The position numbers and the translations under genes are program-made. From contig JANFNE010000007.1 in the NCBI GenBank assembly GCA_024867545.1, positions 1,178,001-1,242,000 on the forward strand: 64,000 nucleotides of DNA, read 5' to 3'. Origin of the DNA: Phytopythium helicoides (Eukaryota; Oomycota; Peronosporomycetes; Pythiales; Pythiaceae). The notes under the pieces were generated by a model. It saw only the letters and a program-made list of their open reading frames with translations. It was not told where the DNA came from and did no database searches. Below are positions 9,976-20,492 of the stretch, in pieces. The first letter of the stretch is position 1. Each line of letters begins with the position of its first letter.

Positions 9976-11969
9976 TTACCGCATGTAGTTCATGACAGCG
10001 CGCAGCGCAAACATGAGCCCCGCCTGCTTGCGCGCCTCGGCCACGATCAACACGACGTGGCACTTCTCCGAGTTGCTCAGCGCGCGGTCAAAGTGCTCAA
10101 AGTCGCGCCGACGAACCTTCCACGGCGTGCACGCGACCTTCTTGAGGAAAATCTTGGTTGGCTGGTCCAAGTACTCGTTCACTTGCCGGTAGTCGTAGTC
10201 GTCGTGGCAAATGCCGAAAATGCGGTGCACGTAGAACCACACGGCGTCGCGGTACGGACTTGTGTCGACCTCGGCCTCTTGGCGCGCGCCGAAAAAGTCG
10301 TACGTCAGTTTGCTGATCAAGGTTGAACAGATCCTCAAGGATCTGCCCGGCCTCGCCTGGGAAGTACTTGCGCACGAGAGAGAAGCAGTGCTCGTCCCAG
10401 CTAAAGTCCTCCGTATGCAGCACCTTGTATGCGTCGGACCGAACGTCAAAGTCCTCGTAACGCAGAACCGAACCGCCGCAGAATCGCCACAGCGTGTCCC
10501 GTCGCCGAGCTGCCTGGCGCTTGCATCCGTCGTCCTCAGTTTGCTCCAGAGCGGGCTCGATACGGTCGTAGTAGTTCAAGTCCTCGTCCTCGTCCTCTCC
10601 GTCGTCCTGGTTGCCATCCTCTCCTCCTCTTCGTCCGCGGTGTCACTGTCGTCGTGCCCGCTGTACTTCTTGAGCCGCTTGAGAAGCATCTCTTCGTCAC
10701 GCTCGATGGCGGCAATGTCTGGTTCGCTAGCACTGCTGCTTCCCCCGTCACCCTCTATCTTCTCTAGTGCCGAGTTGGGCTCCTCTGCATCTTCCTGCAG
10801 GTTCTCGTCCTCAGGACGCTCGTTCTCGTCGTTCTCTTCATTCTCGTCGTCATCTTCCTCATGATGGGAAAGGTATTGCTGGAGTGCGAGCGCGTCGCCA
10901 AAGTCGCTGAACATGCCCAGGTCGACTTCTTCAGCACAGCCGACGCCCATTGCGATGCTCGACATGGAGTGGAACTGGCACATGATGAGGATGGCGTGCA
11001 CAAGCTCGGCAACCGACCAGCAACCCTTGGTGCCGGTCCTCCTCGTCCTCGTCCTCGTTCTCTCCATCGTCATTGTTGCCGCTGTCACTGACCTCGCTGT
11101 ACTCGCTGTAGGCTCCCAGGCTGCTACGATGGCGCCGGGACCCTCGGAGCAGCTCGCCAATATGGCGTTCAGTGATCATCCACGGACGATGCGCCAGAAG
11201 CGATGACAGCTCGTGCAGACGGAATAGCTTGGGCGAAACGTAGTCAATTCCGCGCATCCACTCGTCATCGCCACCGTTAGCGATGAACGCGTCCTGCTGC
11301 AGGTCGGAAAGGTACCGGCAGCGCAGCTCGGACGCGGCCATGAGCGCGATGTAGTTTCTCCATGGAAGCGGCAGCGCGCCGCCGTCGTTGCGCAGCATGA
11401 TGGCGGATGAGCAGCGCTCAAAGAGCTCCAGGTAGCTCTTGTGCCAGCCGAGGATCTGCGTGAGCTTGGAGATGCGGCCAGTCTTGAGGAAGCTGGCGCG
11501 GAACAGCGCGAGTAGCTCTTCGTCGTCGTTGTGCACGATGCTCTGCACCGCGGACAGGTTCGAGTCCGGCTGCGCGTCGGCCAGCCTCGGCCTCGACAAA
11601 GCGCGAGGCGCACAGCGAGACCTTGCGCAGCTCGTCGATCATGGGCACCGCATCCGGGAGCGCCTGAAGACACGTGGTCCAGCAGTTCGACAAAGGCGTC
11701 GCGGATGGGCGCGAATGGCGCAGGCTGTCGCGAGGCGCACGCACGTGGGCAGGAAGTCGGTGAGGAAGAGCTCGACGTCGTCCTCATTGTCCTCATCGTG
11801 CGCGCGGTGGCCACCATCCACGAGCGCGCGCAGCTCGTCCGTGACGCGCGCGGCCGCAGCCGCCTGCACGCCGGGGTCAGGCGACCAGCAGTCGGCGGAA
11901 GAAGCCGTCCTTCTTGAGCCGGAAGCGGCGGCGCGCGTCCTCGAACGACAGCGCCGAGCGCGAGCTCAT
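9976..11969 (-). CDS. Sestrin-like stress protein, frame interrupted
   Basis: Sestrins are stress-induced regulators of TORC1 with a split alkylhydroperoxidase-like fold. Matching segments are in the right order: LPLPWRNYIALMAASELRCR, LLAHRPWMITERHIGELLRG, WSVAELVHAILIMCQFHSMS, then SWDEHCFSLVRKYFPG, AVWFYVHRIFGICHDDYDYR and SEKCHVVLIVAEARKQAGLM, ending at LRAVMNYMR. Two acidic Asp/Glu-rich inserts interrupt the centre (about 11030-11090 and 10570-10880). The start is taken at ATG 11969 (MSSRSALSFEDARRRF). At least seven single-base frame slips are needed (around 11875, 11730, 11680, 11595, 11035, 10630 and 10320). The conserved motifs themselves are undamaged, so sequence error is as likely as decay. 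A CCAAT box lies near 12385. Confidence 0.8.
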
Positions 11970-13391
11970 CGATCGATCTGTTCCTGGCCGAAACTTGGCT
12001 GCTAGAAGGCTTCCGCACCCCGCGCCGGGCTCGATCGACAGCTCTGGGTGTGTGTGAGCGACTGAGGCGACTGGAAGCGGCGCTAGGGCGCGCGTGGAGC
12101 TCGGCAGCGCGGCGAGAAGCGCGGCGGGCGGCAGCAAGTGATGATCGCTTGTCTCGGCCGGCGATCAATTCTGGAATGGACACACAAGCCTTGCCGGGAG
12201 AGCGCGCGGTCCAGCGCCGTTGCCGCGCCCCGTCTCTCGCGAGGGCTAATCTACGGTACAAACCCAAATATTTGGGCTTGCTGCAGAACTTCCACCAGCT
12301 GCTTTGTAGGGTTGCGGGTTGGCGAAGATTGGCTCTTATTAGAGGACCGCTGGCCAATGGGCGCATTTGTAAAGGTGTTTTTCGACCAATCGAAGCGCTC
12401 GATCCGGAACGGGCGATTGCATTTGGCAAAACGGGGCTCGTCTGCCAGACCCTCTACGATCCACGGTACATTGTACGGCTTCGGCTCAAAACGTCAAGTG
12501 GCCCTGAGTTCTCTCCATGGGAGCCTCGCGAGTGAGTTGGGAGTGAGTTCTCGAGCTGCGGGTGAGTCATGCAGCGCTGGCACTGGCGCTCATCTACACT
12601 GCGGGGCTGCTCGGTCGCCTCCCCTGCCCGCCCACATGGCTCCCTCCCATGATACGCGGCTCGAATCATGCGGCGATCCGTGAACGCCGATGGAAAACCA
12701 CATGGAGCGGCGCGAGCCACACGCTTTTTTGGCGGGCTCGGGCTCATCCTACAAAAACTCGAGCCCCTAATAAGGAGTGCTGCCTCAGTACATGGCGGGG
12801 TCGGATCAGTACACAGTGGCACGCGGAGACCGTTCTTGTGGTCATGGTCCCCCATCCGAGCGCCGTGGTGGTTGTTTGCGTCTCGCCTCGGCCCGTCGTG
12901 ATCGCGATGGTCGAGCAGCGCCGGCGTCGACGCCGCCGTCGTCGTCGTCGTCGTCGTCTTCTTCGCTGCTTTAACGCGTGTCCAGGGGCTGCGACGTTTC
13001 CTTTGGAGCCTGTCGACGGCACAGTGGCGACGCCACACAGACGGACGGACGGACGTTCGGGCGACGCCTTCGCGTTGCGAGCCGTCGACATGGCGTGCGT
13101 GCCGTGCCGCGCCATTGTCTCCGCTGGTTGTTGGTCGTAACCCCCGGCGCTGTGGCTGGCCGGCAACTGGAATTCGGGACGACGAAGCCACCAAGGAAGC
13201 CATCGCTTGTCACATGTGCCCAGCCAGCCGCCCCCAGAGGGGCAGATGCTCGCGTCGAGCAGCCTCCGGCTCAAGCTGGTGGACGAAAATTGGCGGCGGT
13301 TTCTGGTTGTTCGTCGCAGCGGCATGTGGGCCACATGGCGACAACTTCAACATCAACGAGATGCAGCTCCACGACACCAAATTCAGTCCTG
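11970..13391. other. Intergenic with CCAAT boxes and a CGN microsatellite
   Basis: About 1.4 kb between the sestrin start and the WD40 gene's 3' end. It holds GCCAATGGG near 12353 and GACCAATCGAAGCG near 12385, a CGT/CGC trinucleotide tract at about 12920-12965, and a short ACGG repeat near 13035-13055. Open frames across the tract read as poly-Arg or poly-Ser and are judged spurious. A further 3' exon of the WD40 gene in 13200-13390 cannot be excluded. Confidence 0.45.
12920..12965. repeat. CGN trinucleotide microsatellite
   Basis: A run of CGC, CGT and related triplets, reading as poly-Arg in one frame. It lies in the sestrin upstream region. Confidence 0.75.
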
Positions 13392-16300
13392 TTAGCGAGC
13401 CGGAGGCGGGTTCCACGAGTGCGCCAGCTTCACGTGGTACGCCAGCACGTTGTCGCCTCGGCGCTTGGGTTCGTCCCGGACGCGGCTCGTGCGATGCTCG
13501 CGCTCTGGCTGCTCGAGTTGGTTCGAGGACGTGACGAGGATCTCGCGTGGACGGGCACTGTCGTCCAGCACGGACAGGCTTGACGCTACGTACCGCTGCG
13601 GAGCGGACCGGCTACCGAGCTTGGACTTGGCGGCCGAGTCGCAGTGCACCGACGACCGCGAGCGGAACGCAGTAGCCTTGACGTCCGCCAGCGTCACCAT
13701 CGGCCACCGAGTCTTCTTTTTGTTACTGACGGTGTGTTTGTCTACCGTGAGGACGGCCCTAGCCCGATCTTCGGGGAGCTGGAACTGCTCTACCTCCTTT
13801 AGAACCGTGTCTAGATGGCAGCAGCATACTTGTTAGCAGCCCAATGACTCTTGCAAGAGAGAGTGAGAGAGCAAAAAAGGCAGTCACCTACGCAATGGAA
13901 TGTCGTCATCACTAGCGTCGCTACTCGAAGACAATTTTGTCAGCTTGTGAACCGGTTGTCCTTCGCTTGATGGAGCGGCCTGGTGCAACACAAAGTTTCG
14001 GATCGCTCGCCCGACGTCGGACTGCCGTAATTGGAGAGGCCGGTGGTGTCCTTTCTTCTCTTCAAGCACCATCTCTCGAGGATGTGTGAGCTCACGAAGC
14101 TCGCCATCAGATAGCGAAAGCCGTCTCTGGAGCACGGATGCACGCAGTGATGCCTTCCAGTCTCTTCCTGGGGCAACAGCACTGCCATGTGAGGGTGAAA
14201 CCAGTTTACTGGATAAATACTGGCGAGCCTCCCGTTCTTGGCGTTGACGACGCTCGTTCATGTCGACTGGGAATGCCCAAGGGTGGCTGGTTGGAGTTCG
14301 TCGGGTCGCTCGTTGATCAATAATACCAAGAAGCAGCCCGTTGAGGCTCCAAACCTTGATTTTGCCGCTGGCTGAAGATGTCATCACAACTCGAGGATCA
14401 TCTGACAGCTCAAGCGATGCTATCGCCTCATCGTGCGCACGCCAACTTTGACACAAGATTGCCTCAAGTCTCTCGACTCTCTGCTTTTCGTGAGTACTGG
14501 ATGATGACTGCGGCCTCTTGGTTGTCACCGACGAGTTTTGAGCGTCTTTCATGGCATGATGAAACAGGGCTTCAATGGTGTCGAATCCTATGACAGTCTC
14601 ACCATGCTGAAGCGCATTGGACATTTTATTATTGCTCCCGCTGGCTTTCCGTTTGGGTTTTGCGTTTCTTCTAGTTCTTTTTGGCATCCCGGGGCACACA
14701 TTGATCGAATTGGATGGCAGCGATGAGAATTGTGCTGGAATATCTGTGTGCGTCATGAATGTTGTATTGACTGCAGCCTCGTCATAGTAACTCCTTCGTA
14801 CGATCCAGACTGATACTAAGCCTTGATCATCACCCGTGACAACGAACACCCCCACGCGCTGCTCGTTCGATATACGGTCGTCAATGCTATGGTCTCGAAC
14901 GAACATGCTTGCCCACTCCTTTGTTGACAGTGATAACGCACGTTTGCTTGACTGCGACTCATCAGTTCCGGTTTCTTTTTGCCCCGTACCATCGGACGAA
15001 GTCACTTCGATTGCCAGTGTCGAAACATAAATGATAGAGCCCCGCGTTATGTCTGCGGGGGTACTGGAAGTTTCTTTTGCGTTGGACTGGTCGAGAGGGA
15101 ATTCCAGTACAGAATGAGGAGCGGAAAGCGTTTGGCCAGGATCGGGCCAAAGTAACACACGACCACGGGACGTACCAGCTACAACATCCCCTGAAGATGC
15201 CAACAAAGAGAATGCAGTGATTTCTTCATCAAGATTCTTCTCAAGCGGGGGTTTTGATGGAGGGAGGACACAGGTTCCAAGCGCGTGGGTGAGCTCAAAG
15301 TCCCATAGCTGAATAAAACTTTCTCGATCGATTCCGTGGACGAGCACCGCAATCGTATTCAGCACTTGATTAGCTACCGCTTTCACAATGGAGAACCTTT
15401 GCTGCTGCTTTTGGTGCCGTTCTTGCGAGTTCGTTTGGATTTCACTGCTGTTTGATGCTGCATTTGCTTTGCAAACAAATCTGAGCGACTGAAGGAGAAC
15501 TGACTCGGGAGCACCACCAAAAGGAACATAGTACCCTGATGGTTGATCTTCATCGCAAATATGTAGTTCCGAGGCGGCTGATATCGATATCACACATTTC
15601 CCGTGAAGTACATAGGCAAGGGCAATGACAGCTGCACGACCAGAATGTGGATCGAGTTGCTTCATTACGTTCCCGTTGACCGCATTTATGACACGGATCA
15701 TACCGCTATCATCTCCCATGATGATTTTCCGCTCTCTATCATCGACACACACCGCTGTTATCACTCCAACTCGTTCACTTTCATAATCCTGCCGGTTAAT
15801 ATGCCGTTTGGTCATGCCATCAACACCTGCGATGGAAGCGTAGCTATAGCTGCGCCATAAAGCACCGCTGTCAGCGCGCCAGAGTAGCAACTTGGCGCTT
15901 GTAGCACCAACGATAGCGTTTAGAGCGTTGCAGTAATAAGTGAAGAAAACCAGCAACTCTTCGTCTCGATCCTTCACTTGACAGTAGTCGTAGAAACTCA
16001 ACTTCGACCCGGCTGCAATCAACACAGCATCCGAGTGACGTGTCTCGGGAACAGCAAGCATGCTCCATAGCGTTTGAGGAGCTCGAGGAACAAAATGGAC
16101 AGATTCTAGAGCGCTAAACCGCTGAAGACATTCCCATGGTTCGGATGTTGGTGTCCTCATGACACTCGAAAAAACAAGAAAAAGCTCACTACGATCAACG
16201 GTAACAAGCTGCCGTTTAGAGTCAACAAAGGTCAAGAGCTCTACTGGCGCAACGTGTCCTTTTAGTCGAGCCTCTTCCTCCATCTTCATGGATAGGGACG

Positions 16301-17704
16301 AGGAACAACTTGCACCGAACCTGGGACTGGCCCTAGAAAAACCTTTCGATAACAATGTTGTAGCACGGCGCTTCCAAATGACCACGTCGAGCGTTGTCTC
16401 GTCCGCAAACGAGTGGAAACCGGCACTGGCAAGGTAATCTGTCGACTCCGAGTATGCTAGTACCTTGACACCGCTTCCATGCGCGTCAAACTCGTGGATG
16501 TCTCGCGCTTCTTCTACATCAATAACAGATATAATTCCATCTTCGCGTCCAATAGCCAGCAATGGACGATTCGCCCACTTGAATACTGCAAGCGAGGTTA
16601 CACCCCGCATCCCATCACGAATTACAACGGGTTCTTCATTTCCACATCCTACGTTGATTGTAACTGTATTTTTGCTATTGCTCGCGGTGCTTTCACTCAC
16701 TTTGTGTCGCCACGGCTTCTTGTCAGCCAGATCCAACAGCAGGATCTGGTTTGCACGCGTGAACTGCTGATTAGCTCCAGCATTAGGTCGGTAGTAGTCA
16801 CCGAATACACGCCTCAATTGATGTGAGTCGTTGCGATTCTCATTCCGGTCGGGGGCTATCCGAGGAAGTAACACGTGAGATGTTGCAATGCACTGTAGCG
16901 ATGGCACCCAGACTGGCATCTCAAGTGCTCCAGACGCTTCGAAACGACGAACAACAACCGGGTTGCGGGTATCTGTTATGCACCACACGCTTATGATCCC
17001 CCGAGCAAGCACAGAGCTCGTAATGAGAAGTCGTCTACCATTCGGGACGTACTCGATCCCGATCACAACGTGCTCTTGGAAGGCTGTGTGAAGTCGCATA
17101 GTCGACAAGTGCCTGGGTCCGTCATTTCGATCAAAGTGGAGCGCGTAGAGGTACACCACGTCGCTGCCAGCTTCAAAGTACGCGACCGCATTGAGGTCGT
17201 GCACCCAGATCATTTGTTGAATATTAGAGCGTAAGTGGTTGAGCGGAGTCTTTGGATCTCGCGGTGGCAGTTCGAGCGGCGAGTATTCTTTAGCTCTCAA
17301 CGACGTCGACTTACCGCCGCCGAATGGCTGCTTTGAATCGACGGCAGTCGGTGGCAGCGCATCGTCACCAGCAAAGTCGGTTCTCGCGAGCCCCGCGTCC
17401 ATCATATGCGCCGCGAACTCGTCCCAGTCGAGCTCTCCGTCACCGTTCACGTCAATGGTGTGGAAGAGCTCGATGACGCCGACCACAAAGTCGAGCTACC
17501 CTCCACACAGCACCCACCCACCACCGTCAGCCACCGTTCCAGGCACACCTGCCCAACCGCCGCCACCCAGGTCACCTCGTCGTGGATGCGGTCGCGCAGG
17601 CTGGTCTGCAGCAGCGCCACGAACTCGCCCAGCCCCAGCGCGTGCGTGAACTGGCCTCTCAGCCGGCGCACGTCGGCCGTGCTCATGCTCATCATGACAT
17701 CCAT
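13392..17704 (-). CDS. EF-hand plus WD40-repeat protein, WDR49/WDR64/EFCAB8-like, 1383 aa
   Basis: Exons (complement): 17576..17704, 13892..17495, 13392..13810, totalling 1384 codons with all phases consistent. Introns are 80 nt (17496..17575, GTGACC..GGTAG) and 81 nt (13811..13891, GTAGGT..ATCTAG with a CTAAC branch site). The N-terminus has an EF-hand (DVNGDGELDWDEF, residues about 55-67) after a helical segment. Then come many WD40-type blades across residues 100-1150, for example LLAIGREDGIISVIDVEEAR, KIIMGDDSGMIRVINAVNG and VVMTSSASGKIKVWSLNG. This EF-hand-then-WD40 order is that of WDR49/WDR64/EFCAB8, proteins linked to cilia in animals and protists. The C-terminal exon is Lys/Arg/Ser-rich and unassigned. 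The body is free of frame breaks, unlike its left neighbours. It is head-to-head with the next gene. Confidence 0.8.
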
Positions 17705-17823
17705 GGCCACCCAGCCAGTCGTCGCATCCGTCCCTTCAAGATCGCGAGTGTACCTCCTCCTCCCGCGCCAGGTTACACTCCAGGTTACGCCACCACGCCA
17801 CCAAGCGACAGCAAGCGAGCACC
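17705..17823. promoter_or_regulatory. 119-bp divergent intergenic, likely shared promoter
   Basis: Only 119 bp separate the ATG of the minus-strand WD40 gene (17704) from the ATG of the plus-strand gene (17824). It contains two near-identical short direct repeats (CAGGTTACACT and CAGGTTACGCC, about 17769-17792). Bidirectional activity is inferred from spacing alone. Confidence 0.35.
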
Positions 17824-18884
17824 ATGGGCCGTCGGCGCCTGGCGCTGCGGCAGATCGACGAGCGCGAGGACGCGCGCGCCGCGAGCGACGCGGACAGCGA
17901 CGGGGCCGGCGAGCGCCCGCGCTTCGACCTGCTGGGGGCGGCGGCGGGCTCTGCGGGCTCCGCGGGCGCTGGGGGCGGCGCGTTGGCGCTGTACCAGGAC
18001 GGGCCGTCGGCGGATCTTCCGCTGCAGCTTGCGTTCGTGCGGCGCAGGGTGCGAGATGGCGTTAATGGAGGTTTGCAGTGAGGAGTTGGGGCTCATGAGG
18101 GGGCGTTGGGTGCTATTGGTAGGCGCCGAGAGCGCTGCGGGACGGGAGGACGAGGGTCGAGGACGAGTTTGTGGTCCCGCGGCCGGAGCTGGCGCTGGAC
18201 GACTTTGTGCCGAGCAGGATGGACGTCCCGCTGGAGGAGCTGTGGGTGGCGTCGGCACCGGCGAGCTTTGGATCGGCAGGTAGAGGAGAGCGAGCGGCGC
18301 TGCAGGACGCGACGGCACGAGCACGAGCGCTCGAGAGCGCGGGCAAGTTGTTGAAGTGCCCTGGACGAGCGACGGAGGAGGATTACGAGCGGTGGAGAAG
18401 CCTGGACGAGTGCGATTGGCGCCAGGCCTTCCAGAGGGCCGGAGAGGTGGAGCGGCGCGATGGAGAGCGCGGCGAAGATGCTCATGGAGGGGGCGTCATC
18501 GCTAGCCTCCCGAGTGCTGCAGACATCTGCCACGCAGTGGAGCGGTGCCAAAGCGACGCCCTGGCGCAGTTCGTGTGGGAGGACCTGCTTCCATCGCTGA
18601 TCGACCGCGCGGTCTTTGGCAGCAGCGAGACCAAGCAGAGCGCGGACAGCGCATCCCACGAGAGCACCGCCGCACCCTTGTCCGGCGTGCGCAGCCTTCT
18701 CGCCGCGCTCGTGCGCCACCCGTCGTTTGCTCGCATGAAGCCCAAGGCATTCCGCGCACTGGTGCGTGCGAGGAACCTGCGACAGATCGACGAGGTCGCC
18801 GGAGCGCAGCTCGAGCTGGAGCTCGTGGCGCTGTTCCAGCGTCAACAGCAGCGTCAAGTTGACGGTCAACCCGGCGGTCGGTGA
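17824..18884 (+). CDS. Unrecognised protein, 328 aa, two exons
   Basis: Exons 17824..18048 and 18123..18884 (329 codons including stop) with a 74-nt intron (GTGCGA..GGTAG) in phase 0. The N-terminus is basic then low-complexity (MGRRRLALRQIDEREDAR, followed by a Gly/Ala-rich run). Residues 95-328 look folded and helical, with segments such as PELALDDFVPSRMDVPLEEL, ICHAVERCQSDALAQFVWED and a leucine-rich C-terminal region ending in a Gln-rich tail. No family was recognised. No signal peptide or membrane segment is seen. Confidence 0.62.
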
Positions 18885-19205
18885 CAACATGAATATGCTG
18901 AGATCGCGCATGTGTCACTGGGCGAGTGCCACTGTCGATCGCACGTGCGGCTTGCCAACTTCACGCTCGTCACGGCGTCGAGGAGGCACGAGACGATGGT
19001 CGTGTCATTGCAAGTGCACCCTCGGTCCGGACTCTGGTCATGGTATACTTAGTCGAGAGGTCCGACCCCATAGTGAGCCGCCGTGCGGATGTAGCCCCCA
19101 TAGTGGGCACCAGTGTGAACCGGATACCTACGCGCGCGCTGAACATCGTAGCTGCTCGCGGCAAGGCGACCGACCGGCCGACCGATTGTGCGATTCGCGC
19201 GGCTC
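18885..19205. other. Intergenic, no gene seen
   Basis: About 320 bp between two plus-strand genes. No long frame or structured repeat was found; it presumably holds a 3' end and the promoter of the FAR1-like gene. Confidence 0.5.
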
Positions 19206-20213
19206 ATGGCGACGCCCGGCGGGGGCTTCGGCTTCGCGGGGCACAAGCGAAGCGCAGAGGAAGCCATGCTGGACTCGCTGGCTCCCATGGGCGCGCTGCA
19301 GGCGGAGGTGCTGGCGGCCGCGGCGGGCATGGATGCGGGCGAGCACAAGCACGAGGACGACGCGCTGGAGCAGGAGAACCTCGCGCTGGTGCTGCAGGCG
19401 GCCGAGAACCACCAGGCGCCGCGCGGCGCTAGTGGCAAGGCGCCGACCAAGTCGGCCGGCCCGCTTGTCGCGCCGCTCGACACGCTCATACCCGTGCCGG
19501 AGGTCGACCGCCGCGTTTTTGACTCGTGGGAGGACTTCCACAGCTACCTGCTCGACTACGGCCGACGTACGCACCAGGTGGGTGGCGTCAGGTGGCTGAG
19601 CGGATGGTGAGCAGGCTCGACTGACGGAGGAGGCGGACCGCAGCTGTACAGCGTGCGCTCGGCCACGCCGGCGTCGAGGCGCAATCACCTGCTGGCCAAG
19701 AAGCGCCCCGCGCGCACCAACCAGCTCATCCCCGACAGCTTCCACCACTACGTCAAGACCATCACGTGCACGCACGGGGGCAAGCCCCGCCATCGAAGCA
19801 CTGGTGCGCGACCGAACCACCACCACCGCGCGATCCAATGCCCCGCGCAGGTTCATTGCTGGCGCTGTCCGTCGATCTGGTGAGGCAAGGAGTTGACTGA
19901 CACAAATGCACTGCTGGAACAGATTAACGCTTGCGTCAAGCGGGACGCACAGGGCTGGCGCGTGCACGTGACGAACCAGCACGCGTGGCACAACCACGAG
20001 GTGAGCGAGGCGCTGTACAAGTCGTACCCGGAGGTGCGCAATGCGCTCGATCCAGACGTGCTTGCGACCGTCAACATCCTCCGCAAGGCCGAAGCCAAGC
20101 GCCGGAAGATTTTCGAGTACATTGTCGAGCACTCACCGCAGCAGCCACGGATGAAGGACGTGCATAACTTGCTCTCCAAGCTCAAGCGAGAGGAGGAGAA
20201 GCAGAAGCAATGA
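19206..20213 (+). CDS. FAR1-type zinc-finger (WRKY-GCM1 fold) protein, 289 aa
   Basis: Exons 19206..19577, 19644..19850 and 19923..20213 join without phase change to 290 codons (introns 66 and 72 nt, GTGGGT..CGCAG and GTTCAT..AACAG). The C-terminal half has the FAR1 DNA-binding pattern: SWEDFHSYLLDYGRRTHQLY, then ITCTHGGK, QCPAQINACV and the histidine cluster TNQHAWHNHEVSEALY, giving a C..C..HxxHxH ligand set. FAR1 domains derive from MULE-type transposases and often act as transcription factors. No DDE transposase core follows; the protein ends with a Lys/Glu-rich helix. This fits a small domesticated DNA-binding protein, though a truncated transposase is possible. Confidence 0.7.
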
Positions 20214-20492
20214 CGAGTCTGCTCTACCCCAGCGGAACTCAACAACCACCCCAACGAAACAACATTCGTACCACCAGTTCTACATGAACGACACCGAAGT
20301 TTGGCGATGACATTCCCTGTTGTAGCGGAACTACCAGTTTTGACAAATAACTTGGCGCCACAGGCGCTTATGAACCAAAATGAATGAAAGTGATCCAGGG
20401 CTGTATGTACGGGTTATCGTTAGTGCTGCGAGGAGCACATCAAAACTTGCTGATCTAAGCAACTGGAAGAGCAGGTGCAGTGGGTGCTGACG
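20214..20492. other. Convergent 3' region
   Basis: About 280 bp between the FAR1-like stop and the RIOK1 stop. It should hold the 3' UTRs of both genes. No further gene seen. The alternative RIOK1 C-terminal frame would end near 20454. Confidence 0.45.

Noticed and set aside
12744..13334. Frame with a long poly-Arg run
   Set aside because: It translates the CGN microsatellite and has no family likeness.
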